From the NCBI GenBank assembly GCA_016710625.1, contig JADJVK010000011.1:62001-126000 (forward strand): 64,000 bases of DNA, written 5' to 3'. This DNA is from Saprospiraceae bacterium. GTDB taxonomy: Bacteria > Bacteroidota > Bacteroidia > Chitinophagales > Saprospiraceae. Within the stretch, counting starts at the first letter, position 1; the number at the start of each line of letters is the position of its first letter. The notes beneath the pieces were generated by a model, which made no database searches, had not been told where the DNA came from, and worked only from the letters and a program-made list of their open reading frames with translations. This document shows, piece after piece, positions 32,070 through 40,798 of the stretch. The position numbers and the translations under genes were made by a program.

Positions 32070-32483
32070 CTATTTATCACATTCAACACATCTACTCATT
32101 ATAACATCTGAAAGAAATCCTGTACAAATTCCTTTGAATTTAACTGCTTCACCTACTTCAAACTTCGTTCTTTTGTGTTTTGAGAATGGATCTAATTCAC
32201 AAATTATTCCTGACATTGGATTTTCAGTATCAAGAGTAATTATTGAAGTACTATCATTGCTTTCAATATTAGCAACTTTTCCTGAAACCTCAATAATTTT
32301 ATTCATGAATTTTGTGTTAGCTTCTGCTTCACTTTTTTCAAATTCACTTAAAACATCTTTTGCATTCAGCGAAAACTCTACTTTTTGATCTGAAATATTT
32401 TCATGCGGTTTATTCCATAATTTATAACCAACAACTAAACCTATTGCTACTAATATTAATGCAACTATTAAAATCTTTTTCAT
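32070..32483 (-). CDS. OB-fold (tRNA_anti-like) membrane-anchored protein
   Basis: 137 residues: an N-terminal hydrophobic anchor (MKKILIVALILVAIGLVVGY) then a domain like the Bacteroidota tRNA_anti-like family (KIIEVSGKVANIESND, IICELDPFS, VGEAVKFKGICTGFLSDVIMSRC). Despite the name, such proteins are envelope proteins of unknown role rather than tRNA binders. A Cys pair (CVECDK) closes the C terminus. Confidence 0.72.
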   Translation of the reverse strand: MKKILIVALILVAIGLVVGYKLWNKPHENISDQKVEFSLNAKDVLSEFEKSEAEANTKFMNKIIEVSGKVANIESNDSTSIITLDTENPMSGIICELDPFSKHKRTKFEVGEAVKFKGICTGFLSDVIMSRCVECDK

Positions 32484-32600
32484 TTTATTAATTTTTTATT
32501 TTATTAAAAGTTGTTGTAAGTTATTATTCAAACTTTATATAATTGAAATTTATGTGCCTGAAACTGCATAAATCAATATTGAAGTAGTAAAATCGTTTGT

Positions 32601-34235
32601 TTATTTTCTTCTTGCTGAAACAATCATATTGGGATTATAGCTACCTTGGATAACTGGAGACTGCCTATTAATTGTATAACTTCTTACATTTTTCAAAACA
32701 AAATCGTACAATTCTTGAACTGTAACTTTAAAATCCAAATTCAAATCCGCTTCCCCATTTAATCCTCTAATTAGAAAATGAGAAAAAACTCCTTGTCTTA
32801 ACCCACTTGATTCGAGTGAAGTTTCTTCGGATTTTGAGGAAAGAATTAAAGCAAATCCAGGCTTCTCCGTTTTTAACGCATTATAATATGAGGCTATTGA
32901 ATTGGAGCCTTCTATTCCTTTCATCGAAATCAAACTTCCTGAATGACATGCATCTGCAATCAACAATCTCAAATTAGCCTTGCTTTTATTGAGAATTTGA
33001 TTGACTTCTTCATGAGTTAGTTTATTGTTTTCTCCATCAAAATCTATTGGCAAGAAAGAGCCTTTCAAACCATGACCAGAAAAGAACACTATTATATTAT
33101 CTGTACTTGAGGCACTTTCTGATATTTCGGTAAGTGCCTCTTTAATATTTTTATAGGTTGCATCTTCATCAATCAACAATTTAATATTTTCGTCTAAAAT
33201 GCTACCACCTTCTGGACTTTTATAAAATGCATACATTCTATATGCATCGTCATCCGTATATTTAAGCGGTGGCATGTGATAATAGGAAGCAATGCCAATC
33301 ACCAAAACCCAAACTTTTGTAGGGTTTTCATTTTTTTGAACAATTAAAGTATCTTTTACAATAGTTGGTTCTTGTGTTTTCATCAACTTTTCTTCAACAA
33401 AAGTTCCATTACTCCAGTTTCCGCAATATTTTGTACTATCTGTTAGAAATAAAGTACCTAGACCATTGAAGCTACCTTCATGCCATTCACCAACATACTT
33501 TTCACCATTATTATATTCAACTGATCCGAAACCTTCAGGAAGGCCTTCTTTAAAATTTCCAGTATATTTTGAATTATTTTCTTTATAAATAAATGTTCCA
33601 TAACCATTTATACAATTTCCAAAAATACATCCAACTGACTGTGAAACTATTGAATCTCTTTTATACTCTCCATTTTCCCAATTTCCTTCAATAATCGAAT
33701 GGTCTTTATGAATTAATTTTCCTTTACCGTGAGAATAATTATTTTTGAATTGTCCAATATATTTATCTCCATTCACATAGTACCAAGTTCCCTCTCCTTC
33801 TAACTTATTGTCTTTAAATTGTCCTTTGTATTTACTTCCATCGGGATAAGCAAAGGTGCCATAGCCAGTATTACAATTCCCTTGAATGCAACCAAACTGA
33901 ACTGAAATACCCTCATTGATGGATGATTTTGATTCAATCAATTGCCCTTTTTTCCAATTTCCATTTTTACTTGTACCATCTTTCAATGTCAGAATACCTT
34001 TTCCTTCTGGGAAACGATGCACCCAATTGCCCACATATATACTACCATCCTTATAATAGCAAGTGCCAAATCCATGAATTTCACCATTTAGAAATTCCCC
34101 TTCATATCTTGATCCACTTGGAAAAAGAAAGGTTCCATTACCAGTATCGCAGTTTCCTTTTAGACATTGTGCACCCAGATTAAAAGATGCTACAATCAGT
34201 AAGGCAAGAATTATTATATTTTTTTGAAATCTCAA
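32601..34235 (-). CDS. Exported MORN-repeat caspase-family (C14) protease
   Basis: 544 residues. Signal peptide 1-22. Residues 23-275 hold three long repeats, each opening C-x-x-GNC-x-x-G-x-GTF and containing two or more MORN motifs (YEGEFLNGEIHGFGT type). Residues about 308-540 are a caspase-type protease: VLVIGIASYYH, catalytic His388 in FFSGHG, catalytic Cys430 in IADACHSG, and an EF-hand-like loop D497-E508 (DLNLDFKVTVQE). Both dyad residues are present, so activity is likely. The start is TTG at 34235 because no ATG precedes the signal peptide in frame. A -7-like TATTTTTG lies at 34265-34272. It is divergent from a TPR gene. Confidence 0.88.
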   Translation of the reverse strand: MRFQKNIIILALLIVASFNLGAQCLKGNCDTGNGTFLFPSGSRYEGEFLNGEIHGFGTCYYKDGSIYVGNWVHRFPEGKGILTLKDGTSKNGNWKKGQLIESKSSINEGISVQFGCIQGNCNTGYGTFAYPDGSKYKGQFKDNKLEGEGTWYYVNGDKYIGQFKNNYSHGKGKLIHKDHSIIEGNWENGEYKRDSIVSQSVGCIFGNCINGYGTFIYKENNSKYTGNFKEGLPEGFGSVEYNNGEKYVGEWHEGSFNGLGTLFLTDSTKYCGNWSNGTFVEEKLMKTQEPTIVKDTLIVQKNENPTKVWVLVIGIASYYHMPPLKYTDDDAYRMYAFYKSPEGGSILDENIKLLIDEDATYKNIKEALTEISESASSTDNIIVFFSGHGLKGSFLPIDFDGENNKLTHEEVNQILNKSKANLRLLIADACHSGSLISMKGIEGSNSIASYYNALKTEKPGFALILSSKSEETSLESSGLRQGVFSHFLIRGLNGEADLNLDFKVTVQELYDFVLKNVRSYTINRQSPVIQGSYNPNMIVSARRK

Positions 34236-34363
34236 TTTTATTAAAATTATAAATATATATAATACAAAAATAAGTGCATTTATTTATTTAGTTTTAAAAA
34301 TAGGAGATTATGTTAATATATAACTATTATTTGTAAGATTTATTACAAAAACTAATTTTTTAG

Positions 34364-34394
34364 TTGCATAACGTATTTTTAAGTTATATATTTG
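34364..34394 (+). promoter_or_regulatory. Promoter for the TPR-blaI-blaR operon
   Basis: TTG (34364-34366), 20 nt spacer, TATATTTG (34387-34394), about 15 nt before the ATG of the TPR gene, giving a very short leader. Confidence 0.7.
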
Positions 34395-34409
34395 TTTGAA
34401 ATTTATTTT

Positions 34410-35532
34410 ATGAATAAAATCTTGTTTTTTATATTATTTACAATCACTAAATCATTTACTCAAACCGATACTTTGAGCATTATTAGAAGTTATATTATTG
34501 ATTATGAATATGATAAGGCAATTAATATTCTTGATAAAATTTCAAATCAAAAACCTTATGATGTAGTTATTCTTAAATTGATGGCTGAAGCAAATCGATT
34601 AAAAGGGAGTACCAAAATTGCAAAATCACTTTATAGTAAAGCCTTTTTATTTGATAGTACTGATGCATCAATTTCTTATAATCTTGGAAACCTCTTTGAA
34701 AACGAAGGAAATTTTTTGGAAGCATCTAATTGGTATGAAAAAGCAACGAAAAATAATCAGCATCCATTTTATTTACTAAAGGCTGGAAAAAATGCAATTA
34801 GCTTAAAAAAACCAAAAGTTGCTAAAAACTACTTTGAAAAAGGATATTCATTAAATCCAAAATTATTAGAATATGACTTTTGCAAATTATTAATAGATGA
34901 AGGGAGTTATTTTTTGGCAGATTCTATCTTGAATACTACTTTAATTAAAGATTCCCTCAATACAAAATTGTTGACTTTAAGAATTTCATCGAATTATAGG
35001 CAGGGTTGTATGGATGAAACCTTGTTGGACTTAAAATGTCTTGAAAATATGGGTGACACCTCTATTTTTACAAGAAGAATGTTTGGTTATACTTATTATC
35101 AATTAAATGATTGGGGAAATGCACTTTTGTATTTTCAATATTTAATACAACAAGATCCTGATAGGCTTGAAAATACACATTATTATATGGCAATATGTAA
35201 TAAAAAGAAAAATGATTATGATAAAGCAATTTTCCATTATAATGAAGCAATCAGTGCTGGGACATCTGATGATTTGGGTATCTATTACCAAAATTTAGGG
35301 GAGATCTACCAATTAGAAGGAAATACACCAAAAGCTTTTCATGCATTTACTATGTCGAATGAGTTTGTTCAAGATGGGAAAACACTATTTTATTTAGCCC
35401 AATATGCTGAAATTAATGAAAAATAAACCAAAAGCAATCGAATTATATAAAACATATCTTACAACCAGTGATAAAACCTTTAGGAAATCAGTGGAAGAAC
35501 GGATTAAATATTTAGAACAAAAACAAAAATAA
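34410..35532 (+). CDS. Exported tetratricopeptide-repeat protein, one frameshift near its end
   Basis: Signal peptide (MNKILFFILFTITKSFTQ) then TPR helices throughout (SISYNLGNLFENEGNFLEASNWYEKA, DYDKAIFHYNEAI, YYQNLGEIYQLEGNTPKAF). The first frame stops at 35426, but one fewer A in the A run at 35419-35423 continues it as KPKAIELYKTYL through RIKYLEQKQK to a TAA at 35530-35532. That stop overlaps the blaI ATG (TAATG), supporting the extended end. ATG 34410 is chosen because the earlier TTG falls inside the promoter. It is likely a periplasmic scaffold. Confidence 0.85.
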
Positions 35533-35885
35533 TGAAATCATTAACTAAAGTAGAAGAGGAAATTATGCATCTGATATGGAAAAGAGAACATTGCACGGTC
35601 AGTGAATTATTAGATGACTTAGGTGAGCCGAGACCGCCACATAGTAGTATCTCTTCCATAGTTAGAATTTTAGAAAAAAAAGGTTTTGTGAATCATAAAT
35701 CCTATGGGAAAACCTATGAATATTTTCCAATAATCACCATGAATCAATATAGAGCTGCCCAACTAAAATTGATGGTACATAATTACTTTGATGGGTCTGT
35801 AAATAACCTTGTCTCACATTTAGTCCATGAGAAATCAGTGAATATCAAAGAATTACAAGACATTGTTAATCAATTAGACAACTAA
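35532..35885 (+). CDS. BlaI/MecI-family transcriptional repressor
   Basis: 117 residues: winged-helix domain (LTKVEEEIMHLIWKREHCTVSELL, SSISSIVRILEKKGFVNHK) and a C-terminal dimerization helix region. Members repress an operon until a membrane M56 protease cleaves them. Its start overlaps the TPR stop, and the M56 gene follows after 3 nt, so the three form one operon. No beta-lactamase gene is nearby, so the target is unlikely to be resistance. Confidence 0.92.
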   Translation: MKSLTKVEEEIMHLIWKREHCTVSELLDDLGEPRPPHSSISSIVRILEKKGFVNHKSYGKTYEYFPIITMNQYRAAQLKLMVHNYFDGSVNNLVSHLVHEKSVNIKELQDIVNQLDN

Positions 35886-35888
35886 AAA

Positions 35889-37187
35889 ATGTTAAAATAC
35901 TTCATTGAATCCAATATTTTAATGCTTATATTTTTAATAATTTATATTGCATTTTGTAGAAACAGTTATTATTTCAAATTCAATAGAGTTTATATAATAA
36001 GTTCACTACTCATCAGCATTATCAGTCCAATTATTAATTGGAATTTTTTGAATACTTCAAATATTATAACTTTCAATATTTCTGCCATAAGTGAAATAAA
36101 AGCAACAGCTAAGAATTTTGAATTGGCAAATTTTTCACAAAATGATACAAATCAATTCAGCAATATTCTTTTGATTTATATTATTGGATTTCTCTTTTCT
36201 TCATTCATGCTGATCTATAAATTAATGAAAATAAATAATCTTAAAAAAAATATCACTTACCATAATGGGTATAAAATGGTTATAAATGAAAAAGTGGAAA
36301 GCCCCTTCTCGTTTTTCAATAAAATCTTTCTACCCGGAGCTGAATATTTAGCAAATGAAATGATTCTGCAACATGAAATTTCTCATGTAAAACAAAAGCA
36401 CAGTTTGGATATTATTTTCATACACATTATCAAATGTATTTTTTGGTTTAGCCCTCTACCCTACTTTTATTTAAAATTATGTCAAGAAAACCATGAATTC
36501 CAAGCCGATAAAAATGTGATAAATCGTTTTAATAGAAAAGAATACGGAAATTTATTAATTCAAAACCTTTTAAAAAACAACCAATTAACAATTGTAAATC
36601 AATTTAATTCTTCACAAATAAAAAAAAGACTACTTATGCTTAGCAAAAAAAACGCCACATCTTTTGAAAAGATTAAGGTTTCCTTTGCCCTATTTCTTTC
36701 AATTTTTGTATTAGGAACGAGTATTTATGCTCAAAAAGATAGTACAACTCTACATGGAAAACTATTAGATGAAAAAAATAGTACTATTTATACTATTGTT
36801 GATAAAATGCCTAAATATGGGAATGAGATGCAAGATTTGATAAAATATTTAGGTGCACATATTAAATATCCAGCATTATCAAGAGAAATTGGTGCAGAAG
36901 GGATGGTCGTCTTAAGTTTTATTGTAGGAAAAGATGGGATTTTGTATAACATTAAAGTGGCAAGGTCTGCCTACAATTCAGAGAATCTTGAGAGAACAAA
37001 AGCAAGACGCATCAGTTCTAAAACTAAGGAGCCCCTTACTGAAATTATGATAAAAAATGGCTTCTTAGCCCTTGACAATGAAGCCATAAGAGTGCTTGAA
37101 TCAATGGACAAATGGACTCCTGGAAAACAAAATGGCAAAGAAATCGATGTTAGATTCACCTTACCTGTTAAATTCAAATTAGAGTAA
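35889..37187 (+). CDS. BlaR1-like M56 metallopeptidase with C-terminal TonB domain
   Basis: 432 residues. N-terminal membrane helices, a zinc motif HEISHVKQKHSLD, then the third-ligand region ENHEFQADKNV, as in M56 peptidases. A further helix (VSFALFLSIFVLGTSIYA) precedes a TonB C-terminal domain (KYPALSREIGAEGMVVLSFIVGKDG, PVKFKLE). There is no penicillin-binding sensor domain. This M56-TonB layout is common in Bacteroidota. The TonB domain may sense or contact outer-membrane partners; the role is inferred. Confidence 0.88.
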   Translation: MLKYFIESNILMLIFLIIYIAFCRNSYYFKFNRVYIISSLLISIISPIINWNFLNTSNIITFNISAISEIKATAKNFELANFSQNDTNQFSNILLIYIIGFLFSSFMLIYKLMKINNLKKNITYHNGYKMVINEKVESPFSFFNKIFLPGAEYLANEMILQHEISHVKQKHSLDIIFIHIIKCIFWFSPLPYFYLKLCQENHEFQADKNVINRFNRKEYGNLLIQNLLKNNQLTIVNQFNSSQIKKRLLMLSKKNATSFEKIKVSFALFLSIFVLGTSIYAQKDSTTLHGKLLDEKNSTIYTIVDKMPKYGNEMQDLIKYLGAHIKYPALSREIGAEGMVVLSFIVGKDGILYNIKVARSAYNSENLERTKARRISSKTKEPLTEIMIKNGFLALDNEAIRVLESMDKWTPGKQNGKEIDVRFTLPVKFKLE

Positions 37188-37190
37188 GAA

Positions 37191-38393
37191 TTATGCAATA
37201 AAAACTACTGCAAAGGATAAAACAGCAAAAATCAATCCGTACATAAATATATCATAGCAAATACTTAAGTACCGATATTTTTTCCCGAGGACTACACCTA
37301 AAAAGTAGAGATCTCTAGTCATTGCTGTATATAGGAAGTCATCGTCCTTTAGCATTTCCATCATACCCCAGTGGAATTCTTCCAATTTCATATTATAGTA
37401 GTTGCCGAAAAAAAGCAGATTTGCTTTTCTTTGTAAAATCGCTTCTTTGGTCACTTTACCCTCCGTAATTTTGGGTCTGGTGGCCAAAGTCGCAAACACC
37501 ATTGAAATCAGACAAACTGCGACTAAAACAATTGTCGGCAATATGAATCTATGATTATCTTGAAACTTCACAACTAAATTAGAAACCGCTAAAGAGAGCA
37601 CAATAGTATTGATACTCAACATAATATGTGCCTTATTATCGGCACTGGTACTTAAACTTATATGTGTACGATAGGTGGTTCGAAACATAGTTTCTACCCC
37701 CCTACTCACTTTCTCCTTCTCCTTTTCTTTCTTTTTATCTTCTTTTGCTTTTATCCTATCTGCTAATTCGTTGATAGTTAATGTGTTTTTTAAGTCTTGT
37801 TCGTGTTTCAGCTCCTTGAGTTGCTTGATATATTTTTGCTTTCTATCATCATAAAGCGACTGTGCAACAGGAGTATGATAACGATGATTTTGCAAAAAAG
37901 TGATTTCAAAATCTACCCATTCTTCGTCATTCATGCTAATTCCCTTGGTCAATTGCAGCTCTTGACGAATTCGCTCACATCTGTCCCAATAGCTTCTTTT
38001 GCCCAAATGGCTCATGTCTGCATCACCCAAAATTTGCTCCATAAAATTTTGTGGCGTTTGAGGCAACTTTGTTGCCATAATGCAGCCTTCTATCTGAGCA
38101 ATCCTTGATTCTGGATATTTAAGATTTGTTAAATATGCCCTTGCAATTTCACAGCTTCTAGCTTCGTGACCATCGCTTCCTTTTATATATCCAGTGTCAT
38201 GAAACCAGGCAGCTATCGTAATTAACTCTAAATCAGAACTTTCCAATCCACTATTTTCAGCAATTTCCAAAGCAGAATGTACTACATTCAATGTATGTTG
38301 GTAATCATGAAAAACATATTCTGCAGATATATTCTTTTTAAAGAAATCTGTAACGAAATGATTTATATCTTTTAGAATAATGGATTCTGTCAT
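37191..38393 (-). CDS. HD-domain phosphohydrolase fused to a Pycsar-type transmembrane effector domain
   Basis: 400 residues. Residues 1-185 are an HD domain: H29/H33 region (HDYQHTLNVV), HD pair at 65-66 (AAWFHDTGYI), and GDADMSHLG. A charged linker (about 195-232, KKKEKEKEK) leads to the DUF5706/PycTM-type region: TTYRTHISLSTSADNKAHIML, two membrane helices (about 256-304), KANLLFFGNYYNM, MTRDLYFLGVVLGKKYRYL, and a last helix (380-400). In Pycsar defence the PycTM domain kills the cell on binding cCMP or cUMP. Here no nucleotide cyclase is adjacent. The HD domain may instead degrade the ligand. Family call from memory of motifs. Confidence 0.85.
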   Translation of the reverse strand: MTESIILKDINHFVTDFFKKNISAEYVFHDYQHTLNVVHSALEIAENSGLESSDLELITIAAWFHDTGYIKGSDGHEARSCEIARAYLTNLKYPESRIAQIEGCIMATKLPQTPQNFMEQILGDADMSHLGKRSYWDRCERIRQELQLTKGISMNDEEWVDFEITFLQNHRYHTPVAQSLYDDRKQKYIKQLKELKHEQDLKNTLTINELADRIKAKEDKKKEKEKEKVSRGVETMFRTTYRTHISLSTSADNKAHIMLSINTIVLSLAVSNLVVKFQDNHRFILPTIVLVAVCLISMVFATLATRPKITEGKVTKEAILQRKANLLFFGNYYNMKLEEFHWGMMEMLKDDDFLYTAMTRDLYFLGVVLGKKYRYLSICYDIFMYGLIFAVLSFAVVFIA

Positions 38394-38459
38394 AAAAAAA
38401 TATTCTGATTCAAGAAAAGCAAATATAAGTCTAGTTATATAAGTTTAATAAAAATTAAG

Positions 38460-39056
38460 CTATTTATGCAAAGTTAATCTAACGATATCTGTAGTCGGAA
38501 TGATATATGCCTCATTTTTCGAATGGTTTTTCACAAAAATATATTGATTTGTATTCCCTAGATAATAGATTGAATCTGATGGGTTGAATTTATTGTCCTT
38601 AAAAACAGAATCTTGTATCTTTAATCTTTGCTCATCAATCCTTTCAGAACGATAGACAGCATATTGAAAAGCAGCAGCAACAATGTAAATTATAATTAAT
38701 ATTGAAACACCCTTTACTTCGAACCATGATTCGTGTTTTTCTCTATTTTTTTTAAATACTTTTATTTTCAAATACGTTTTTGGAAATTTTTGCATGAAAT
38801 AATCATCTATTCTTACTACAATAATAATCACTAGAATGGAGCCAATCGTAAATATAAGAATGAAAATATCCCTAAATGGAGCAAGTAAGAAATCGGTAAT
38901 ATCAGAATATCTAAAAATATTGATATGATGCATTGAAAAATAAATGGAATTAAAAATCATACCAATAAATATCAAAAATATATAACCAAAAGTCAGTAAA
39001 AGGCTAATGTCATTTTTGAAAAAGTCTTTTAAGAAATCGAAAAGTTTTATTTTCAT
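38460..39056 (-). CDS. Integral membrane protein of unknown function
   Basis: 198 residues with three hydrophobic helices (LLTFGYIFLIFIGMIF, IFILIFTIGSILVIIIVV, ILIIIYIVAAAFQYAV) and a C-terminal soluble portion of about 60 residues. No family recognised. It lies on the same strand as, and 66 nt upstream of, the HD-PycTM gene and could share its transcript. Confidence 0.6.
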   Translation of the reverse strand: MKIKLFDFLKDFFKNDISLLLTFGYIFLIFIGMIFNSIYFSMHHINIFRYSDITDFLLAPFRDIFILIFTIGSILVIIIVVRIDDYFMQKFPKTYLKIKVFKKNREKHESWFEVKGVSILIIIYIVAAAFQYAVYRSERIDEQRLKIQDSVFKDNKFNPSDSIYYLGNTNQYIFVKNHSKNEAYIIPTTDIVRLTLHK

Positions 39057-39125
39057 TTGAAAAAATTATCAACAATAATAAGAATCTTTAAAATATTATA
39101 CTCAAATTTATACAACGTAAATTAA

Positions 39126-39800
39126 ATGCATAGCAAAATGGCAAATATTGATAAGTCTGCTTTAAGATATAAAATATTAGACAAATGTTTGAAAGATTTT
39201 AAAAACAAATGGAGTTTGAAGGATATTATTGAAGCAATATCAAATGAGCTTGGAGGCGAGAAAATTGGGACAAGAACCTTACAGCTTGATATTCATCATT
39301 TTAGAGCATATTATTCAGCATCTATTGAAGTTTACAATGGTAAATACTATAGATATGAGTTTCCAGAATTTTCAATATTTAAGTCGCACCCATCAGAAAT
39401 AGAAATTAAAAAAGTAAAAAATGCTTTTGCACAATTGCATACAATAACTGCATTTGAAAATATGGCAAATTTTTCAGAAAGTATTGATTTATTGGAGCAC
39501 GAATTAAGCAGAAAGTTGGCATTAGAAAAGGAATTAGCTGAAGAAAATGCTAGTCTGATCTATCTTAAAGTAGCTGCTGAGTTTAAAAATAAGCTGCAAT
39601 TAAATCCCATCCATTCCTCACAACAAATTATTTCTGAGAACGAATCGAATATTAAAATAGCAATAAATACTGTTTGGAATGCTCAATTGGAATCTAAAAT
39701 TTTAAGTTATGGAAAGGATATACAAGTGATTTCACCTAAAGAGTTTAGAAAAAATATGGTTTCTATTATCAAAAAAATGAAAAAAATGTATGAAGACTAG
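39126..39800 (+). CDS. WYL-type transcriptional regulator lacking the WYL core
   Basis: 224 residues. The N-terminal 100 residues match helix-turn-helix domains of Bacteroidota WYL regulators (ALRYKILDKCLKDF, LGGEKIGTRTLQLDIHHFR, YYRYEFPEFSI). The C terminus (PIHSSQQIISENES, LESKILSYGKDIQVISP) matches the WCX domain that ends such proteins. The intervening WYL ligand-binding domain of about 100 residues is absent; full-length relatives have around 330 residues. The start could also be the ATG at 39138. It is divergent from the membrane-protein/HD-PycTM genes, so it may regulate them. Confidence 0.75.
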   Translation: MHSKMANIDKSALRYKILDKCLKDFKNKWSLKDIIEAISNELGGEKIGTRTLQLDIHHFRAYYSASIEVYNGKYYRYEFPEFSIFKSHPSEIEIKKVKNAFAQLHTITAFENMANFSESIDLLEHELSRKLALEKELAEENASLIYLKVAAEFKNKLQLNPIHSSQQIISENESNIKIAINTVWNAQLESKILSYGKDIQVISPKEFRKNMVSIIKKMKKMYED

Positions 39801-40328
39801 CTACCACTTTTTCATAATATCTTCATTATAAACATATTGACTCCATTTCTTATTATAAGTATGCAAATTTTTTGTCTCATTGCCGTTCATATCAAAAATG
39901 GGATAGCCTTTATTACACCATTCAAATATGCTTCCATATAAATTAAACACATTTTGAAAGCCATTCTCTTTTAATTTTTTGGAAATTATCTCACTTCTAT
40001 AGCCGATGGAACAATAAACGATAATTTTTTTATCCTTGGCTATATCTTTAATTTTGGAAATATCAAAATTATTAAATCCGATATATCTTGCATTTTGAAT
40101 GTGGCTCATTTCGAACTCTTCCCATGCTCTTGCATCGAGGAAAAGTAATTTTTCTTGATTTTTATGGGCAAATTCTATATCAACAGTTGGAACATCAAAA
40201 TTCAACATACTTTTAACTTTTTTATCAAAAGCAGTATTTTCACAAGAAATGGGTGGTATATTTTTTTGTCCATTACAGCTTAATAAACTAGCAAAAATGG
40301 AGAAAAAGATCAATATCCATTGTCTCAT
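39801..40328 (-). CDS. Rhodanese-domain lipoprotein
   Basis: 175 residues. Lipoprotein signal with lipobox SLLSC. The rhodanese domain has DARAWEEFEMSHIQNA and the active-site loop CSIGYRSE with its cysteine present. A C-terminal extension (KKWSQYVYNEDIMKKW) follows. It probably acts as a periplasmic sulfurtransferase or persulfide carrier. It follows ybeY after 8 nt on the same strand. Confidence 0.85.
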   Translation of the reverse strand: MRQWILIFFSIFASLLSCNGQKNIPPISCENTAFDKKVKSMLNFDVPTVDIEFAHKNQEKLLFLDARAWEEFEMSHIQNARYIGFNNFDISKIKDIAKDKKIIVYCSIGYRSEIISKKLKENGFQNVFNLYGSIFEWCNKGYPIFDMNGNETKNLHTYNKKWSQYVYNEDIMKKW

Positions 40329-40336
40329 AAGATATA

Positions 40337-40798
40337 TTAAATTTTAAATTTGGAAAGATAATAGTTTTCTTTCTCGGTCATCAAAGTTTTATCCTTTGTG
40401 GATTTGTCTTTGTAACCAGCCAAGTGTAAGGCACCATGAATCATCACTCTTTGCAATTCGATATCAAAAGTTGTATCAAATTTGACTGCATTTTCAGCAA
40501 TTCGTTCAGTACTAATAAAAATATCTCCTTCGATAGGTTCTTCCTTCGATTCATGGTATTGGAAAGTGATAACATCCGTAAATGTATCATGTGCCAAATA
40601 TTCTTGATTCACCTGTAGTAAATAAGAATCGTTGCAAAAAATATAGGATATTGAATTTATGGCTTTTTTTTCTTCTGTGAGTGAGTCTATAATCCATTTG
40701 GATATTAGTTCGGGATACAAAAATGGGAATTGTACTTCTTCAAAAAAAAATTGGATATGTTCGGGTTGTTCATCAAGTGGTAAACTTGGAAAAATCAT
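40337..40798 (-). CDS. ybeY: rRNA maturation endoribonuclease YbeY
   Basis: 153 residues. Zinc-binding motif in the Bacteroidota form HGALHLAGYKD (two His plus a following Asp). Also DTFTDVITFQY and EGDIFISTERI, typical of the family. Participates in 16S 3'-end maturation and ribosome quality control. Its ATG overlaps the TGA of the RsbW-like gene (ATGA). Confidence 0.93.
   Translation of the reverse strand: MIFPSLPLDEQPEHIQFFFEEVQFPFLYPELISKWIIDSLTEEKKAINSISYIFCNDSYLLQVNQEYLAHDTFTDVITFQYHESKEEPIEGDIFISTERIAENAVKFDTTFDIELQRVMIHGALHLAGYKDKSTKDKTLMTEKENYYLSKFKI

Noticed and set aside
35532..37187. Beta-lactam resistance operon
   Set aside because: BlaI/M56 pairs are common in Bacteroidota without any resistance gene; there is no penicillin-binding sensor domain and no beta-lactamase in the window.
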